DNA of 64,000 bases from Eupeodes corollae (lineage: Eukaryota > Arthropoda > Insecta > Diptera > Syrphidae): NCBI RefSeq assembly GCF_945859685.1, contig NC_079147.1, positions 60,170,946-60,234,945 on the forward strand, written 5' to 3'. Shown here one piece after another: positions 1 to 13,300 of this stretch. Made by a program: the position numbers and the translations under genes. Within the stretch, counting starts at the first letter, position 1. Every line of letters begins with the position of its first letter. The notes under the pieces were generated by a model. The model saw only the letters and a list, made by a program, of their open reading frames with translations. It was not told the origin of the DNA and ran no database searches.

Positions 1-232
1 GATTCAACCCCTTAAATATATTATAATTCAGCCACAAATGTCCGAATTTGTCATGAAAAGTTTCATTAAAAGGATAAAGTGCTGCAACTATAACCGTGGT
101 ATTTAGGTGATATCATTTTCTATGACAATGGCAACCCAATTTTTCGCCCATGCTCTAATGCACAAACTTTCTGGTTCTTGACAAGGCATAAGTTTATTTC
201 TTTTGAAGTTAGAATTGAGAAATTTCAACTTT
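1..232. other. Left flank, probably Rrp6 intron; no gene seen
   Basis: No coding similarity or repeat was recognised here. If Rrp6 (minus strand, exons at 3339-4007) continues leftward out of the window, this stretch is part of its third intron. It ends with the left copy of the target duplication of the RTE-like element. Confidence 0.4.
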
Positions 233-245
233 AGAATAAGGGTAG
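233..245. repeat. 13 bp target-site duplication of RTE-like copy A
   Basis: AGAATAAGGGTAG occurs here and again at 3236-3248, directly after the TAAG tail. This shows the insertion was by target-primed reverse transcription and that copy A has its native 5' end. Confidence 0.85.
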
Positions 246-3235
246 ATGTTCAAATGGTAGACATGTGCATTCAAGAGGACACAAACGTCCACAGGTTTTT
301 TAAAAACCCACCTCTGTCTATCAACTCCTACTCTCACCTCCCCGCGGTGAACATCGGGTGCCTAGTACCTCAACTGGAGATTGGGTTCTAACCCCAGTGG
401 AAAATTGTTGCAGGCAGCATACGAGAGAGGGGGAGAGGTGTTTCCACTAAGGCACCTCTTCTTATCCAGACGGCAGCGGACGAATTCTTGAGATGGAATC
501 AACGTTGACGTCTACAGTTCCAGTAAGGTTGAACTACTTAGTGAACAACTTATAGGGCTTCTACGACTTATTCGGAGCCCAGGCCTATAAGTAGCGGTTT
601 ATCCGGCTCCCCGTCCTTGGAGTTATATTAAGGATCTAGCGCTCCGGGCTGGGGGTTCTGCCTTCGGGGTGACTTCCTGACCACGTAAAAAATACATTAG
701 TTACGAAGCACCAACAAGCCTCGGATACGGACAGATTCACTGTTGACAACCCAAGCAAACGAAATAAGGACAACAAACTTCGGATTTGTACTTGGACCAC
801 GTGCAGCCGAACAATTAGCGGAATCCCTAAACTGCTGAAAGGCAGATATTACCGGATGAACGGGGCAAACGCAAACTAAAAGGCGATTCTGCGACCGAGA
901 ACAAACACATGGTCTATTTGGGTGTGATTTTGTTGTTGGAACTAGACTCAGGAAAGAAGTCTTGAGTTTCAACAGTGTGAGCGAACGCATCACGACAATC
1001 CGCATGAAGGCTAAATTCGCCAACATTAGCCTAATATGCACGCATGCCCCAACAGAGGAGAAAGATGAAGACACCAAAGACATATTCTTCGAGCTCTTGG
1101 GCAAGACTTATGAGCAGTGCCCTGGCTATGACATGAATATTATCTTAGGAGATTTTAACGCCAAGCTAGGAAGAGAAGACATCTTTGGTGGCATAATCGG
1201 GAGATATAGCCTGCACGACACCACCTCCGACAACGGATTTAGGCTGATCGATTTCGCTGCGGGGCGAGAATTTCTGGTAGATAGTACGCAGTTCACACAT
1301 CTAATTATCCACAAGGGGACATGGAAATTTTCTGATCAATCAACAGATTGACCACATTGCGATCGACACACGACACTTCTTCAGTATACAGGATATCCGA
1401 ACTTTCCGGGGGGCCAATATTGACTCGGACCACTACCTCTTTGTAGCCAAGGTACGGCTACGGATATCCCGATCCAAACCAAAACAAGGAAGTACTGTGA
1501 GAAGATTCGACGTTAGACGGCTACAATCGCAAGAGACTGCCATGTCCTTTTCCGATCGAGTCTCTAATAACCTTTTAAGGAGTCCTATGCTGCCTGCATT
1601 TAGCATTGAAAACCAGTGGCAACATTGCCTTGCAGCCATCAGAGATGCCGCCTCTAAAGTGCTAGGTTTCATACGGCCATCACAGCGAAATCCCTGGTTT
1701 GACGACGAATGCCGGCAAGCGCACGCAGCAAAACAAGAGGCATACAAAACGGCGCTGCACAAAAGGACTAGAGCTGCGAGCTCTACGAGCAGAAGAGGAG
1801 AGAGGAACACCGGCTTCTTAGATGGAAAAAAAGAGAGCATGAGAAGCGCGCGATCGAAGAGATAGAGGGATGTCACAACAGGAATGAGGTTCGTAAATTT
1901 TACCAAAAGGTAAAAAAAACTTCCCAAGGGTACCAGCCACGAACCGAAGCCTGTAAAGACGATCAGGGGAACATCGTAGTAGAACCGCAGTCTATGTTGA
2001 GAATATGGAAAGACCACTTCTCTAAATTATATAATGGTGATTACGAATCGAATTTTCCGCTATAAAGGAGATAGAACCACTCAACCTCGGCGACGCAGAT
2101 CAACAGTTCCGCCTACCCGACCTTGACGAAGTGAAGATAGCTTTTATCTAAACTGAAGTTAAACAAAGCTGCTTTAGCTGACGGCATCGCTGCCGAACTA
2201 TTTAAAGCAGCAGGCGATGACTTGGTAGGGAGCATGCACCAACTCATTTGCAAAATATGGTCGAAAGAAAGCATGCCCGATGATTAGAATCTTAGCATAG
2301 TTGCCCGATACATAAAAAAGGAGACCCTCTAAATTGCGCTAACTACAGAGGCATCAGTCTCCTTAACATTGCATATGAGATCCTTTCTGCCGTATTATGT
2401 GAAGGTCTGAAGCCGTTCGTCAACAACCTGATAGGTCCTTATCAGTGTGACTTCACACCAGGAAAGCCCGCTATCGACCAAATATTCACACTACGGCAGA
2501 TCTTGGAAAAAAACCAGGAAAGAATTCTACAAAACTCAACCGTCAACACTAGAGGCACAGTCTTCCAAAGGTCCAATTACTCGGCTACGCAGATGATATT
2601 GACACAATTGGAAGATCAAAGCGTGATGTCAGTGCAGTTTTTGAGCATTGCGACGGAAGCGAAGAAGATGGTTTTAGTGGTCAATGAGGGCAAGACCAAG
2701 TATATGCTGTCATCAAAAAAGGACACTGAACAACGACGTCTTGGACAAAATGTCACCATGGACAGCTATAACTACGAGGTAGTTAAGGACTTTGTTTAGC
2801 TAGGCACCGCTATAAACATAGAAACGACACCAGCGCTGAAATCCAACGAAGAATAACTATTGTAAATCGCTGCTTCTTTGGACTTTGAAGGCAATTGAGA
2901 AGTAAAGTCCTATCCCGAGCATCTAAAATCACCATTCTTAAGACACTCATCATCCCGGTTCTCATTTATGGCGCTGATGCCTGGATACTGCCAGAGATCA
3001 TGAATAGCGAACGGACATCAACGCTCCAGTCCGGAAGGTCTTCGAATCCAATCCCGAGGGACGGCGAAGTAGAGGAAGTCCACGACTCAGGTGGAGCACG
3101 CAGGTGGGTGAAGACCTCAACCAACTTGGCGTGCGAAACTGAAGACAGCTAGCTAGAGCCGAGCTGGCTGGAGACGCATGTTAGTTGAGGCACAGGTCCA
3201 CCCCGGACTGTAGCGCCACCTTAAGTAAGTAAGTA
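246..3235 (+). mobile_element. RTE-like non-LTR retrotransposon, copy A, near full length but broken
   Basis: An RTE-type element with an AP-endonuclease followed by a reverse transcriptase. The endonuclease part (about 960-1350) shows the GDFNAKLGRED block. The RT part (about 2040-3150) includes the NYRGISLLNIAYEI region and the final YGADAW block. Stops and shifts break the frame, and an internal RT segment (after about 2515) is missing compared with copy D. The 3' end carries a short (TAAG)n tail, typical of RTE-type elements. A 13 bp direct repeat AGAATAAGGGTAG flanks it at 233-245 and 3236-3248, which fixes both ends. About 700 bases of non-coding leader (246-960) are shared with the copy at 41144. 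It sits inside the presumed Rrp6 intron. The clade assignment is from recalled similarity to craniofacial-development-protein-2-like insect proteins. Confidence 0.85.
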
Positions 3236-3338
3236 AGAATAAGGGTAGGATATTTTAACACGCAAAATGTATCGAATTGAGGCCCTACCTCATTTTTTTT
3301 AAATAAATGCAAACAATTATTAGATTATTATAGCTTAC

Positions 3339-4007
3339 CTAGCCTTTATGGATCCTGTTTCATTTCTATTTTTTGTATTCCAACTTCCAGCTCCTTTGCC
3401 TGTGGCTGTTCCATCTAAACGAGACTCAATAACCACCGTCTGTGGATTCTTTTTGATGCCAGCTAATTCGTCTAAATTAGAATTGATTCTTTCCAGCATG
3501 GCATCATTGCATTCGAGCAACATTTCAAATTGTTCATCTTGTTGACGTCTGTTTTAGGAGTAAAATGTGATGTGAATTTGTTTAGTTAGCTGAATTAATA
3601 AGAAATCATTTTTACCTTTGTATATTTCCTTTGATATTTTGAAATTTCAAAACTTTCGATATAAGACCCATGATGCGATAGGATTGTGAATCGACAATTT
3701 TTCCAAAGGTCGGGTAAGCACAGTATAAATCTCTTGATGTGCCCGAAGGAAAGGCATTAATGATTTTGGTGGCATTTATTATTTTACCCAGTCCAGACTG
3801 TAGGTATTGTATTTTTTGTTAAATTAGTTTGATTATTTATATTTAAATATAAAAACTTGTGGCTCAACAACAAATTATGTATAGACAAACCTTCGCATAT
3901 TCTTCAACAGTTTGATCTCCAATTTTATGTTGAATTTTTGGCTTTTTCGGCGTAGTGTCGTTGGTTTCTGCACGCGATTCATGTTGTTTGGATTTTTGTT
4001 TATTCAT
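3339..4007 (-). CDS. Rrp6: Exosome 3'-5' exoribonuclease Rrp6/EXOSC10, N-terminal exons (partial)
   Basis: The nuclear exosome catalytic subunit. Only its N-terminal PMC2NT domain, which binds the Rrp47/C1D cofactor, is in the window. Three exons join in frame: 4007-3891 (ATG start, basic leader), 3797-3616 and 3548-3339. All three introns have GT..AG ends. Exon 2 reads GKIINATKIINAFPSG and the block ending CAYPTFGKIVD, like the human KASNSFPSEG/FPTFRQICD region. Exon 3 has QDEQFEMLLECNDAMLERI, like EDKFDLLVDANDVILERV. The last donor (AG|GTAAGC) shows the gene continues leftward; the DEDD exonuclease and HRDC domains are absent from the window, and an RTE-like insert lies just beyond. The ATG is the only in-frame one in exon 1. 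Tim17 is divergently placed about 3.4 kb away. Confidence 0.88.
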
Positions 4008-4597
4008 TTCTAAGATTTATTTTTTTATTATTTTGATTTAAAATAATAAAGAATCAATCTAAAATTAGTGCGTTAAATGCTGAACAGAGCAGCGGACTGT
4101 CAAATTTTGATTTTTCAGAGGTTATGTTGAGCAAAACAAATCGAAAAAGCATGAAGTAAAAAAGCATTGCCATGCATATTGTAGAAACTACGTAAAGAAT
4201 AAAGTTAAGCTGCTAGCAGAATGACTAGCGTCGTATGTCTTAAGCAAGTCGTGCATAATCGAGACATTTGGATTTTTTTAATTTAGGATAACTTTATCAT
4301 ATATATAGGGTTTTTGTTACTCAAGGTTTTATTTTGATATAAAAACAACAAAACTATCAACAATGTAAAACAATAAAAGCAAAATCCTTACCACTATTAA
4401 TCAACTTTTCATGAAATTAAAAAAAAAAACGGATATTGTCGACTGTATGTATTTACCCATTGACATATTAGATAAGGATTGTTAAGTCTCACACAAAAAC
4501 ACCTGAAAAGTGAAGGTTGACAAAATTAGAATTAATTTTTAAACGCCATGTTTGTTTCTTTATCTCTGTAATCATTTTTTTTTTCAAAGAAACTGAG
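4008..4597. other. Upstream region of Rrp6; no gene seen
   Basis: AT-rich sequence containing the presumptive Rrp6 5' UTR and promoter. I see no confident TATA box or other coding segment. Confidence 0.4.
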
Positions 4598-6172
4598 GAC
4601 ATCTATAAGAAGCGTGTGGTGACAAATGTTGAGAAGTTCAAAAGCAGAAACGAAGTTCGAAAGTTTTATGAGCAGGTGAAACCAAATGCTGCAAAAATGA
4701 AAGTGAAAACATCATATTAGAACCGCAGTCAATGTTGAGGATATGGAAAGACCACTTCTGCAGACTGTATAATGGCGATGACGAACCGAATTCCGCGGTC
4801 AGCAGGATGATCCATTTAACACAGACGACGAAAGCCAACAAAAATTCCGTCTTCCCGACTTAGACGATGAAAAGATTGCCATATCTAAGCTGAAGTCTAA
4901 CAAAGCCACTGAAGAAGATAGCTTGAATGCTAAACTCTTTAAAACAGCTGGAGATAATTTGGTAAGGAACATGCACCCACTTATCTGAAAATTATGGTCG
5001 AAAGAAGGCATGTCCGATGAATGCAACCTCAGTATTGTCTGCCCGATCCTGAAAAAAAGAGACCCTCTAAACTGCACCAACTATAGAGGAATCAGTCAGC
5101 TTAACATCGCCTACAAAATCTTCTCTGCCATAATATGTGAACGTCTAAAGCCCATCGTCAATAACCTAATAGGTCATTATCAGTGTGGTTTTAGACCAGG
5201 AAAGTCCACAGTCGATCAAATATTCACATTACGGCAGATCCTGGAAAAAACCCAAGAACACCAAATCAACACCCACTATCTTTTCATCGATTGCAAGGCA
5301 GCATATAACAGTATCTACAGGGACGAGCTGTATAGAGCCATCTCTAGTTTTTGTATCCCTGCCAAACTCGTCCGTTTGTGCAGAACGACCATGGAGAATT
5401 CACGGTGCTTTATAAAGGTTGGAAACAACTTAACAAAACCTTTCGAAGTCAAAAAACGTTTTAGACAAGGTGATGCGCTGTCATGTGACTTTTTTAACAT
5501 CTAGCTTGAAAGAATAGTGCAGAGCTCACACGTCAACAATAGAGGCACTATCTTTCAAAAGTCTGTCCAATTACTAGCATATGCTGAAGATATTGACATA
5601 ATTGGAAAAACTCAGCGTGATGTCAATGGATTGAGGAGGAGGAGTTGTTAAAAATGGGTCTATCTAATGAGGGCAAAATAAAGCACATGCTGTCATCAAG
5701 AAAGCACCTTTAATACCTTCGTCTCGTGCAAAATGTCACATGCGACAGACATGACTTTAAGGAAGTTAAGGACTTTGTCTGCCTAGAATCCGTTATGGAG
5801 AATTACTCTTGCTAACCGCTCTTTACTTGGGCTAAAAAAGCATCAACCACGTCCTGCTTTACGCTGACAAAAGCGGATGAGAGCTTATTGGGTCATTTCG
5901 AGAGATGAGTTATTCGCGTGATCTACGGTCTCGTATGCATAGAAGACGAGTGGAGGAGAAGATGGAACGAAGAGCTGTGCGGGTTTTACAGCGACTTAAC
6001 CTTAGCCAGAAGTGCTGTACTGCACAGTAGAAGAAGATCTAGGATTAGGAGGCGCCTACAAGTAGAAAGCGAATTTACCCAACTTGGAGTGCACAACTGG
6101 AGACATCTAGCTAGGGACCGAGCTAGATGGAGAAGGTTGTGTGGTGATTCCTTAGTGCACACAAAATTGTAG
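4598..6172 (+). mobile_element. RTE-like retrotransposon, copy B, 5'-truncated and diverged
   Basis: An older copy of the same RTE-like family. It starts inside the linker before RT and ends in the C-terminal region. The longest piece (5010-5504) covers NYRGISQLNIAYKIFSA, GFRPGKSTVDQIFTLRQIL and the region ending FRQGDALSCDFFN, then stops. Downstream, the catalytic YADD is altered (AYAEDIDI at about 5578-5600) and the frame is shifted. No clear TAAG tail or target duplication is left, so it is older than copies A and D. It lies between the Rrp6 and Tim17 5' ends. Confidence 0.8.
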
Positions 6173-7344
6173 TGACTATTATTATAAAGTTTTCACAAAT
6201 CAAAAAAATCAAGTTTTTTCAGATTTCCACTAGTGACTAGCTGCCTATATCTCAATGGCTTGAATGGTTTCTTAGCTTAACATAATTTCTGTCTTCGTAC
6301 AGAGAAATGTTCAAGGTAGGAGTGGCATAAAGTTATGAGACATTACATGATGTGCCTTGAAAGATATGATCACCGTTCAAACTTGCTGCCAAAAAAACAG
6401 AACAAAATATGTTCTTTAAATAAATTTAAAGTTAAAGAATGTGTTTTCAGAAGAATTTGACTTCTTATGAATGTACCTAAGCATTATACTGGCCAAATTG
6501 AGCATAAACCATAAAATTTGTATATAACTGTGTTTTCAGCATCCATCCTTTTGATTACCAATAAAGATTGGGTTTAAATAGGTATACAATTTAAATACAA
6601 AATCTGGGAAAAATTAGTTACGAAAATCGAAATATTCGTTGGAATCGGATAGCAGAATATTTTCATTAAAATAATTCCATAACTTGTGCTCTATTGCATC
6701 CCAGATGGCACTGTGGTCGCAAACGAGAATATTTTCAGCATTACCAACTCAGAACTTAAAAAACCATCGCACATTTCGAATTTCACCCATCACCCTTTTT
6801 TGACATTGCGAATTTCGTATTAGACTCGAACTTTTCGTGTTCACCGTCTTTTCCACTTAATTCACTTTCAATTCGTATTATTTAATGTAGCAAATCAATT
6901 TAAATTAATTCATCATATTAATAAAACCAAATCAATAAAAAACAAAAGTCATTAACGATCAGTTCGAGCTGTTATTAAAAAATTAAGTAAGTTAAGTTCT
7001 CAAATGAAAATTCCATCGTCCGTCTCGTCAGCAGAGCAGACATTCAGTCAAGTGCAAGTTCCATGTGATTACAAAAAAATATAAAATCTATGAAGTCGTT
7101 TCTAGAAACAAGAACATTTTATTTTCTAAAAGCATTTTTTGTTTTATAAATAACACGTTCTGTCGTTTGACTAATTGCGTTTCTAACAATCGAATGCTTG
7201 GTTAAAATAAATTATATAATTCTTCGGCTACCTACGGCACAGAGAAGAAGGAAGGAGTTGCGCTAGAATAATCGAATATTACAAATATCATCTCAAAATG
7301 ACCTGACTTTTGTTAATGAAACATTTGTTGTTGTTTTTTTGTAG
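6173..7344. other. Tim17 upstream region and probable 5' UTR intron; no ORF seen
   Basis: No coding region recognised. A pyrimidine-rich stretch ending in TTTTTTTGTAG at 7334-7344 is a good splice acceptor just before the Tim17 start exon. Tim17 therefore probably has an untranslated first exon in this region. Its donor and the promoter were not pinned down. Confidence 0.4.
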
Positions 7345-7371
7345 ATAAATCGAAAGTAAACGAAACAAAAA

Positions 7372-10300
7372 ATGGAAGAATACGCCAGAGAACCGTGCCC
7401 TTTTAGAATCGTTGACGATTGTGGTGGAGCCTTTGCTATGGGGTGCATTGGAGGTGGTGTTTTCCAAGCGATCAAGGGTTTTCGAAATGCTCCATCTGGA
7501 TTTAATAGACGAATGGTGAGTGCTTCAAAAGATTATAAAAGTTTGAAAGGAAAAAAATCCATCCAAAAGCAACTTTACCATTTTGCTTCTAAGGTTTAAA
7601 TAAATCAATATGAATTCGATCATTTTTAAAGATTTTATGACGGAAAAAATTGTATTGGTTTAAAACTATAATTGACACTTTTCGAGAAAAAACGGTTAAA
7701 AGAAAAGATGTGTTGTCACTCAAAACGCTAGTCCGGAGTTGTTTCGTTGATCTTACTAAATAAAAAGACTACTGTCTTTTATAACTCTTACACCTAGAGT
7801 TGTGTTCGTAAAAATAGCAGTGCTCTTTTTAAAACAAAAAGGTTTTCAATATCAACGTTATAATATATGAAATTAAACTTCTAATTACAAACTAAAATAT
7901 TTTATTTATGATAACAGAAAATAAGTATTATCGATTTTTTACCGTTAGCTTTGTCACAGTAAACACCGTTTTTAAAATATATGGATGTTCATAAAAATAG
8001 CGGTGCATAGCTATAATAACTATAACTTATATGAAAGTATATAAATAATGTTAGCTTATAATTAGAACTTTGTTGCATAACCATTGGTTTTTATGACTGC
8101 TTCGCATCTACGTGGCATCGAGTCTACTTAAACCTGACACCTCTCGACTGGTATTGAGTTCCACCAATCACGCACTGCTTCCGACAATTCTTTCGAATTC
8201 TTGGGTTTTGCTTTATGAACTGCGTTCTTAACATCCCCCACAAAATTTTCGATTGAGTTAAGGTATTAAGAATATTGAGCGGGCCACTCCATAACGATAG
8301 CTTCTTCTGCGCAAACCATGATTTTGTCTTTGTTGACATATGCTTAGGGTCATTGTCTTGTTGGTATACCCAAACCATTTGCTCTTCAGCATACGGTAAC
8401 ATTACCTCCTCAAAAATGTTCACATACTCGGTTGCAACCATCATACCCCCGATGGGATAAATAGACATGACCCCGTAGAATATAAATCAAGCCCATATCA
8501 TAATTTTTCCTCCACCATGCTTCTCTGTTTTTATAGTGTACCGTGGATCGCATTTTAGGGTCTTCTTACATATTCTCGACGAATCTTTCATTGCTCCACA
8601 GAACATTCCTCCATTTCTCTTTTGGCCATTCTTCATATGCTTTTGCAAACTCCATTCTCTGTACCACATGCCTTTTTCTCAAGAATGGTACCTTACGTGG
8701 ACTTAGGTCTTTTAACTTCGCTTCTAAAAGACATCTTCGTATTGTGACAGCGCTAACAGACAGTCGAAGACCATTTCTTACTTCCCTAGAGCTTATGGAA
8801 GGGTTCTGTTTTGCTAACTGAACAAATTGTCTGTCAGTTCTTTCAGTAGTCATTCTTTTTGAATTGAATTGAATTGAATTGAAATATTTTATTTAGCCCA
8901 AATTAGCTATTTATAATTTACAAAATGATTATGATTAATATATATATACATTTTTATGTTATTTACAATGGCATTGGTGTTTATATGTTTTGTTTAACAA
9001 AGTTAATTATTGCTTTTTTAAATATAAATCTATCAGTCTGTTGCTTTACATTGTTTGGTAAATCGTTAAAAAGCTTAAATCCTTTGTAAATTAAACTATT
9101 TTGTGATCTTGCACTTCTGTATGATTGCAGTCTTAAATCCTCTCCATTTCTTAACAAAAACGGTTGAACATCTCTTACGTAACGAATATGTTTTGACAAG
9201 TATTTTGGTAGTAAATTATTTTTAATTTTGAATACAAAAAATAAAACATTGAAATAAATACGCTGTTTAACATTCATCCACATTAAAGTATTTAACATAA
9301 GCACTATAGAAGTATATTTACTACATCTAAGTATTGCACGCATAGCTTTATTTTGCAGTTTTTGAAGATTATTCATTGAACTTTCATTGATTAAATATAA
9401 AATTGTAGAGCAAAACTCAAAATGAGGTTTTATTATAACATTGTAAATATTTATAGCGGTAATAGTGCCTACTTTATTTCTAATTCTTCGCAAGAAACCT
9501 ACTTTTTTTGCAATTTTCTTTACAATATACTGCACATGAGATTCAAAACATAGTTTATAATCAATAATGACACCTAAGTACTTAATTTCTACTACTTGTT
9601 CTACTATTTCTTGATCAATTGTTACGTTAACATTAACATTATCATTTAAAACAATACATTTAGTTTTTGAAACATTTAGTTTAAGCTTATTAGCCTTAAG
9701 CCATATATTTAATACTTTAAGGTCTTCATTTAATAGTCGTTCGCATTCCTGGACTGTTTCAGCTTCAACAAACAAGAGTGAATCGTCAGCAAACAAAGCA
9801 AGCTCGCAATTTTTAATAACTTTGTTCATGTCGTTGATGTAGCAGTTAAAGAGGAGTGGTCCCAGTATTGAGCCTTGAGGGACTCCCAGTTCAATCGGTT
9901 CAATTTCGGATAGTACGTTGTTAATTTTGGTTTGTTGAGAGCGCCCCAATAAAAAACTTCTAAACCAACCAAGTGCGGAGCCCGTTATTCCGTAATAGTG
10001 CAATTTATCAAGCAATATATTTGGATCGATTGTCTCAAAGGCTCGTTTGAGGTCAAGAAAAACACAAACAACTTTCTTACCTTTTGAGATAGATTCTTTC
10101 CAACTTATTAATACCATATTTACAGCAGATTCGCATGAATGTGATTGACGGAACCCAGATTGATTCTCGATGATGATTTTATTTTCATTCAGATATTGTG
10201 AAAGTTGCTTATAAACGATTTTTTCAAGTACTTTTTCATAGACCGGTAATGAATTAATGGGTCGAAATTCTTCACACTTTAAAGTTTTTTTGATTTTCTC

Positions 10301-13300
10301 AATAGGTGTCACAATAGAATTTTTCCATGTTTGAGGAAATTGACCTTGTGTTAATGATACATTGATTATTTTTAACAACGACTGTCCGACTACATCAAAA
10401 GCGTCAATAAATAATTTTGGACTTAGTAAATCACTATCTTTTTTATTGTTTAATTCTTTAATTGTCTTCATCAAATCATTTATATTAATTTCATTAAACT
10501 TGAAAGGATTTTCAACAGAAAAGTCTATTTGATTAACATATGGAACATTTTCAATCGTATTATTTATTATTTGCACACTATTGATAAAAAATTTATTAAA
10601 CCGATTAGCTAGCTCTTTGTCATCTGTGATAAATTCACTATCGAACTGAACTTTTGTTATTTCACTTTTTTTTTCGCGCAGTACTAACGATTTTAGTGTT
10701 CTCCACATAGCTTTTTGATTAGTGCAGTTTTCAAGGGATCTTTTTATAAAATTATTTTTCGCATGATTAAGTTCTTTAGTGTAAGTATTTCGTATGTTTC
10801 TAAAATAACACCAATCATCCAAACTACCTGTAAAGATTGCTTTACTTTTCGCATTATGTTTTTGATGTTTGAGCGCATTCAAATGTTGATTAAACCACGA
10901 ATTTTCTTTTTTACTTGGATATTTTAGCGTTTTAAATTTAATCAATACCATTAATAATTTATTTTGAAAATTTTTCGCGTACTGGTGTATATCATTAACA
11001 ACAAGAGAATTTATACCACTTTCTTCAAACGCTGATAATAAGTTGGCTTTAGAATATTTTAAAACTTGTATTTTTTTAACTTTTGGTTTGGAAAATTTTG
11101 CTCTCATTGGGAGTTTTAAAGATATAGCTTCATGATCTGCGATATCAAAATCACCACTAACATTAGCCACTAAATAAGATAAATTTGAGACGACATAGTC
11201 TATTAAGGTTCTAGATGTACTTGTTATTCTTGTTGGTTCATTTACTAATTGTGTACACCCGTTTTCAAGTATAATTTTGTTGCAATCACGCCTATAAATA
11301 TTATTTTCATCGAACCAGTCAATATTAAAATCTCCAACTATTATAAGATTATTGTTATCTTTCACCAAATTATCCATTAACTCATTAAAACGGTCACAAA
11401 ATTGTCTATTAGATGATGATGGAGATCTATATAAACCAGCGATTACAAAAGAGCAAAAACCACATCGCACTTTAACAGCAAGACACCAAATATCCATATT
11501 CACTACTAGTGTATATACTTGTTCACACTGCAGATTTGCATTTACATAAATAGCGACTCCACCTGTATGCCTAGATAAGCTATCACATCTAATAAGATTA
11601 TATTTTTCAATATTAACTTTATTATCTGAAATATTTTCAGTCAAACGTGTTTCACTAAGCACAATTATATCAAAATTTTGGTTTATTAAAACTTGTTCAA
11701 GCTCATTAAAATTTGCGATTAAGCTTTGAATGTTAAAATACACAAAAGAAATTTCGGTTGGTTGCTAATATTTAATTTTGTCCTTTTGGATCTGAACTTT
11801 TTTTTTGAATACCGGACATTCATTACTTCGACTATCATGGTCAACGTCAAGATTAAGTTTTAAATTTGCACAATTAATACATTTCATTGCTTTTTCACAT
11901 TGACGTTCATCGTGAGATTCACCGCACCGAGGACAAACTGCTTCACGTTTACATGTTTTGGCTTCATGATTATAGCCCCAACATTTATAACACCTTTTAA
12001 CCCATGTATAATCGTACACTGCACATTGGTCCCATCCGACATTTACTACTTGTAAATCTAAAAACTTTTTATATAGTTCACCATTAATTTGTAAAATTGC
12101 ATTAAATTTATTTTTTCGGGGGCATTTATAAAACCGGACACATTTGAAATTGTCACTAATATCGTTTTGCGATTTTATTGCTTCACATAGAGCCTCGGCT
12201 CCCCACTCATCATTTAATCCACAAATTATAACATTAGGATCATTTAATTTAGGTGTTATTAAATTATAATCATCACACATTTTGGACGATACTTCATGTT
12301 CAATTTTTTCTCTTGAATCGGTATCCACACATTTAATTGCTATAGCACCATCTTTCCTATTAGAAACACTTTTAACTTTTAACGACAGAGCCTGAGGATC
12401 AATGTTTACTTTTATCGCTTTTCTTGTCGCATCGTTGTTTTGTGTATTCTTAGGTGCAATGATGACAGGTGGTTCATTTACCAAAACATTTGAATAAGAA
12501 GCACTATTATTATTATTTATGGACATTGATGAGCACGTAACATCATTTATTTTCTTATCAATGTTTTTTACAACTTCACTATTCTTGATTAAAAGAGTTT
12601 TTATTTCATTTACACTTTTTAATAGATCATTGGAGAATTTTTGACATTCTAAGCAAGGAAAAAGCATGCACTCATGTTCCATTGTCATGCGTTTCTCATA
12701 TTCGCTTATGCCAAAGCTGGGCCTCGCTTCTCCGGTTTATTTTGCATTTCAAGGCGTTACTGACCATTTTTGCTGAGCAGCCTAGGATGTCTTGAATATT
12801 TCGGTAGGTTGTTCCCTCCACACGCAGTTTTCTAATAAGTTTTCGAATTTCTTCGTTGCAGTGTTTTTACCGTCCCATTGTTTATTTTTGATCTAATATT
12901 TATTAATTTTGTATATCCTAGTATGTTACAAATACTTAAATTTAAATAGTAAAATGTTTATTTACCGAAAACTAACTGCTATTTAATGAAATAATGTGTG
13001 TTCACCGGGAAAAGTAGAGTATAACTTCTAGCCAAAAGTCTCTAATATTAAAATGAAAGACCGTTAGATGCAAGTCGCATGTTTTGTTTTTTTTTTTTTG
13101 TAAGAATTTAATTTATTTATATAATTGACAATCTAATAAAGCGTAACCAGGGGCCCTACTCTGTAATGTGTTTCGAAAGCAAATATTTTCGAAAACGAAT
13201 ATTTTGTACTCTTTATTTATAATGCGGATAAGAAATGTAGTACTTCCGGAATGACAAATCCGCATTCGGGTTTTTCGTACCATGCAATGCGTTTCCGAAT

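Larger units (their letters stand above)
8859..12690 (-). mobile_element. CR1/L2-like non-LTR retrotransposon, nearly intact, nested in Tc1
   Basis: A two-ORF non-LTR element on the minus strand with intact ORF1 (zinc knuckles) and ORF2 (endonuclease plus RT). Its 3' end (plus-strand left end, 8859-8882) is a short tandem TTCAA repeat, as in CR1/L2-type elements, not poly(A). It is inserted in the transposase of a Tc1 element. The 5' boundary lies at the ORF1 start, near 12682-12690, so a native 5' UTR is lacking or the copy is slightly 5'-truncated. The clade is inferred from gene layout and tail type; a phylogeny would be needed to separate CR1, L2 and related groups. Confidence 0.85.
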
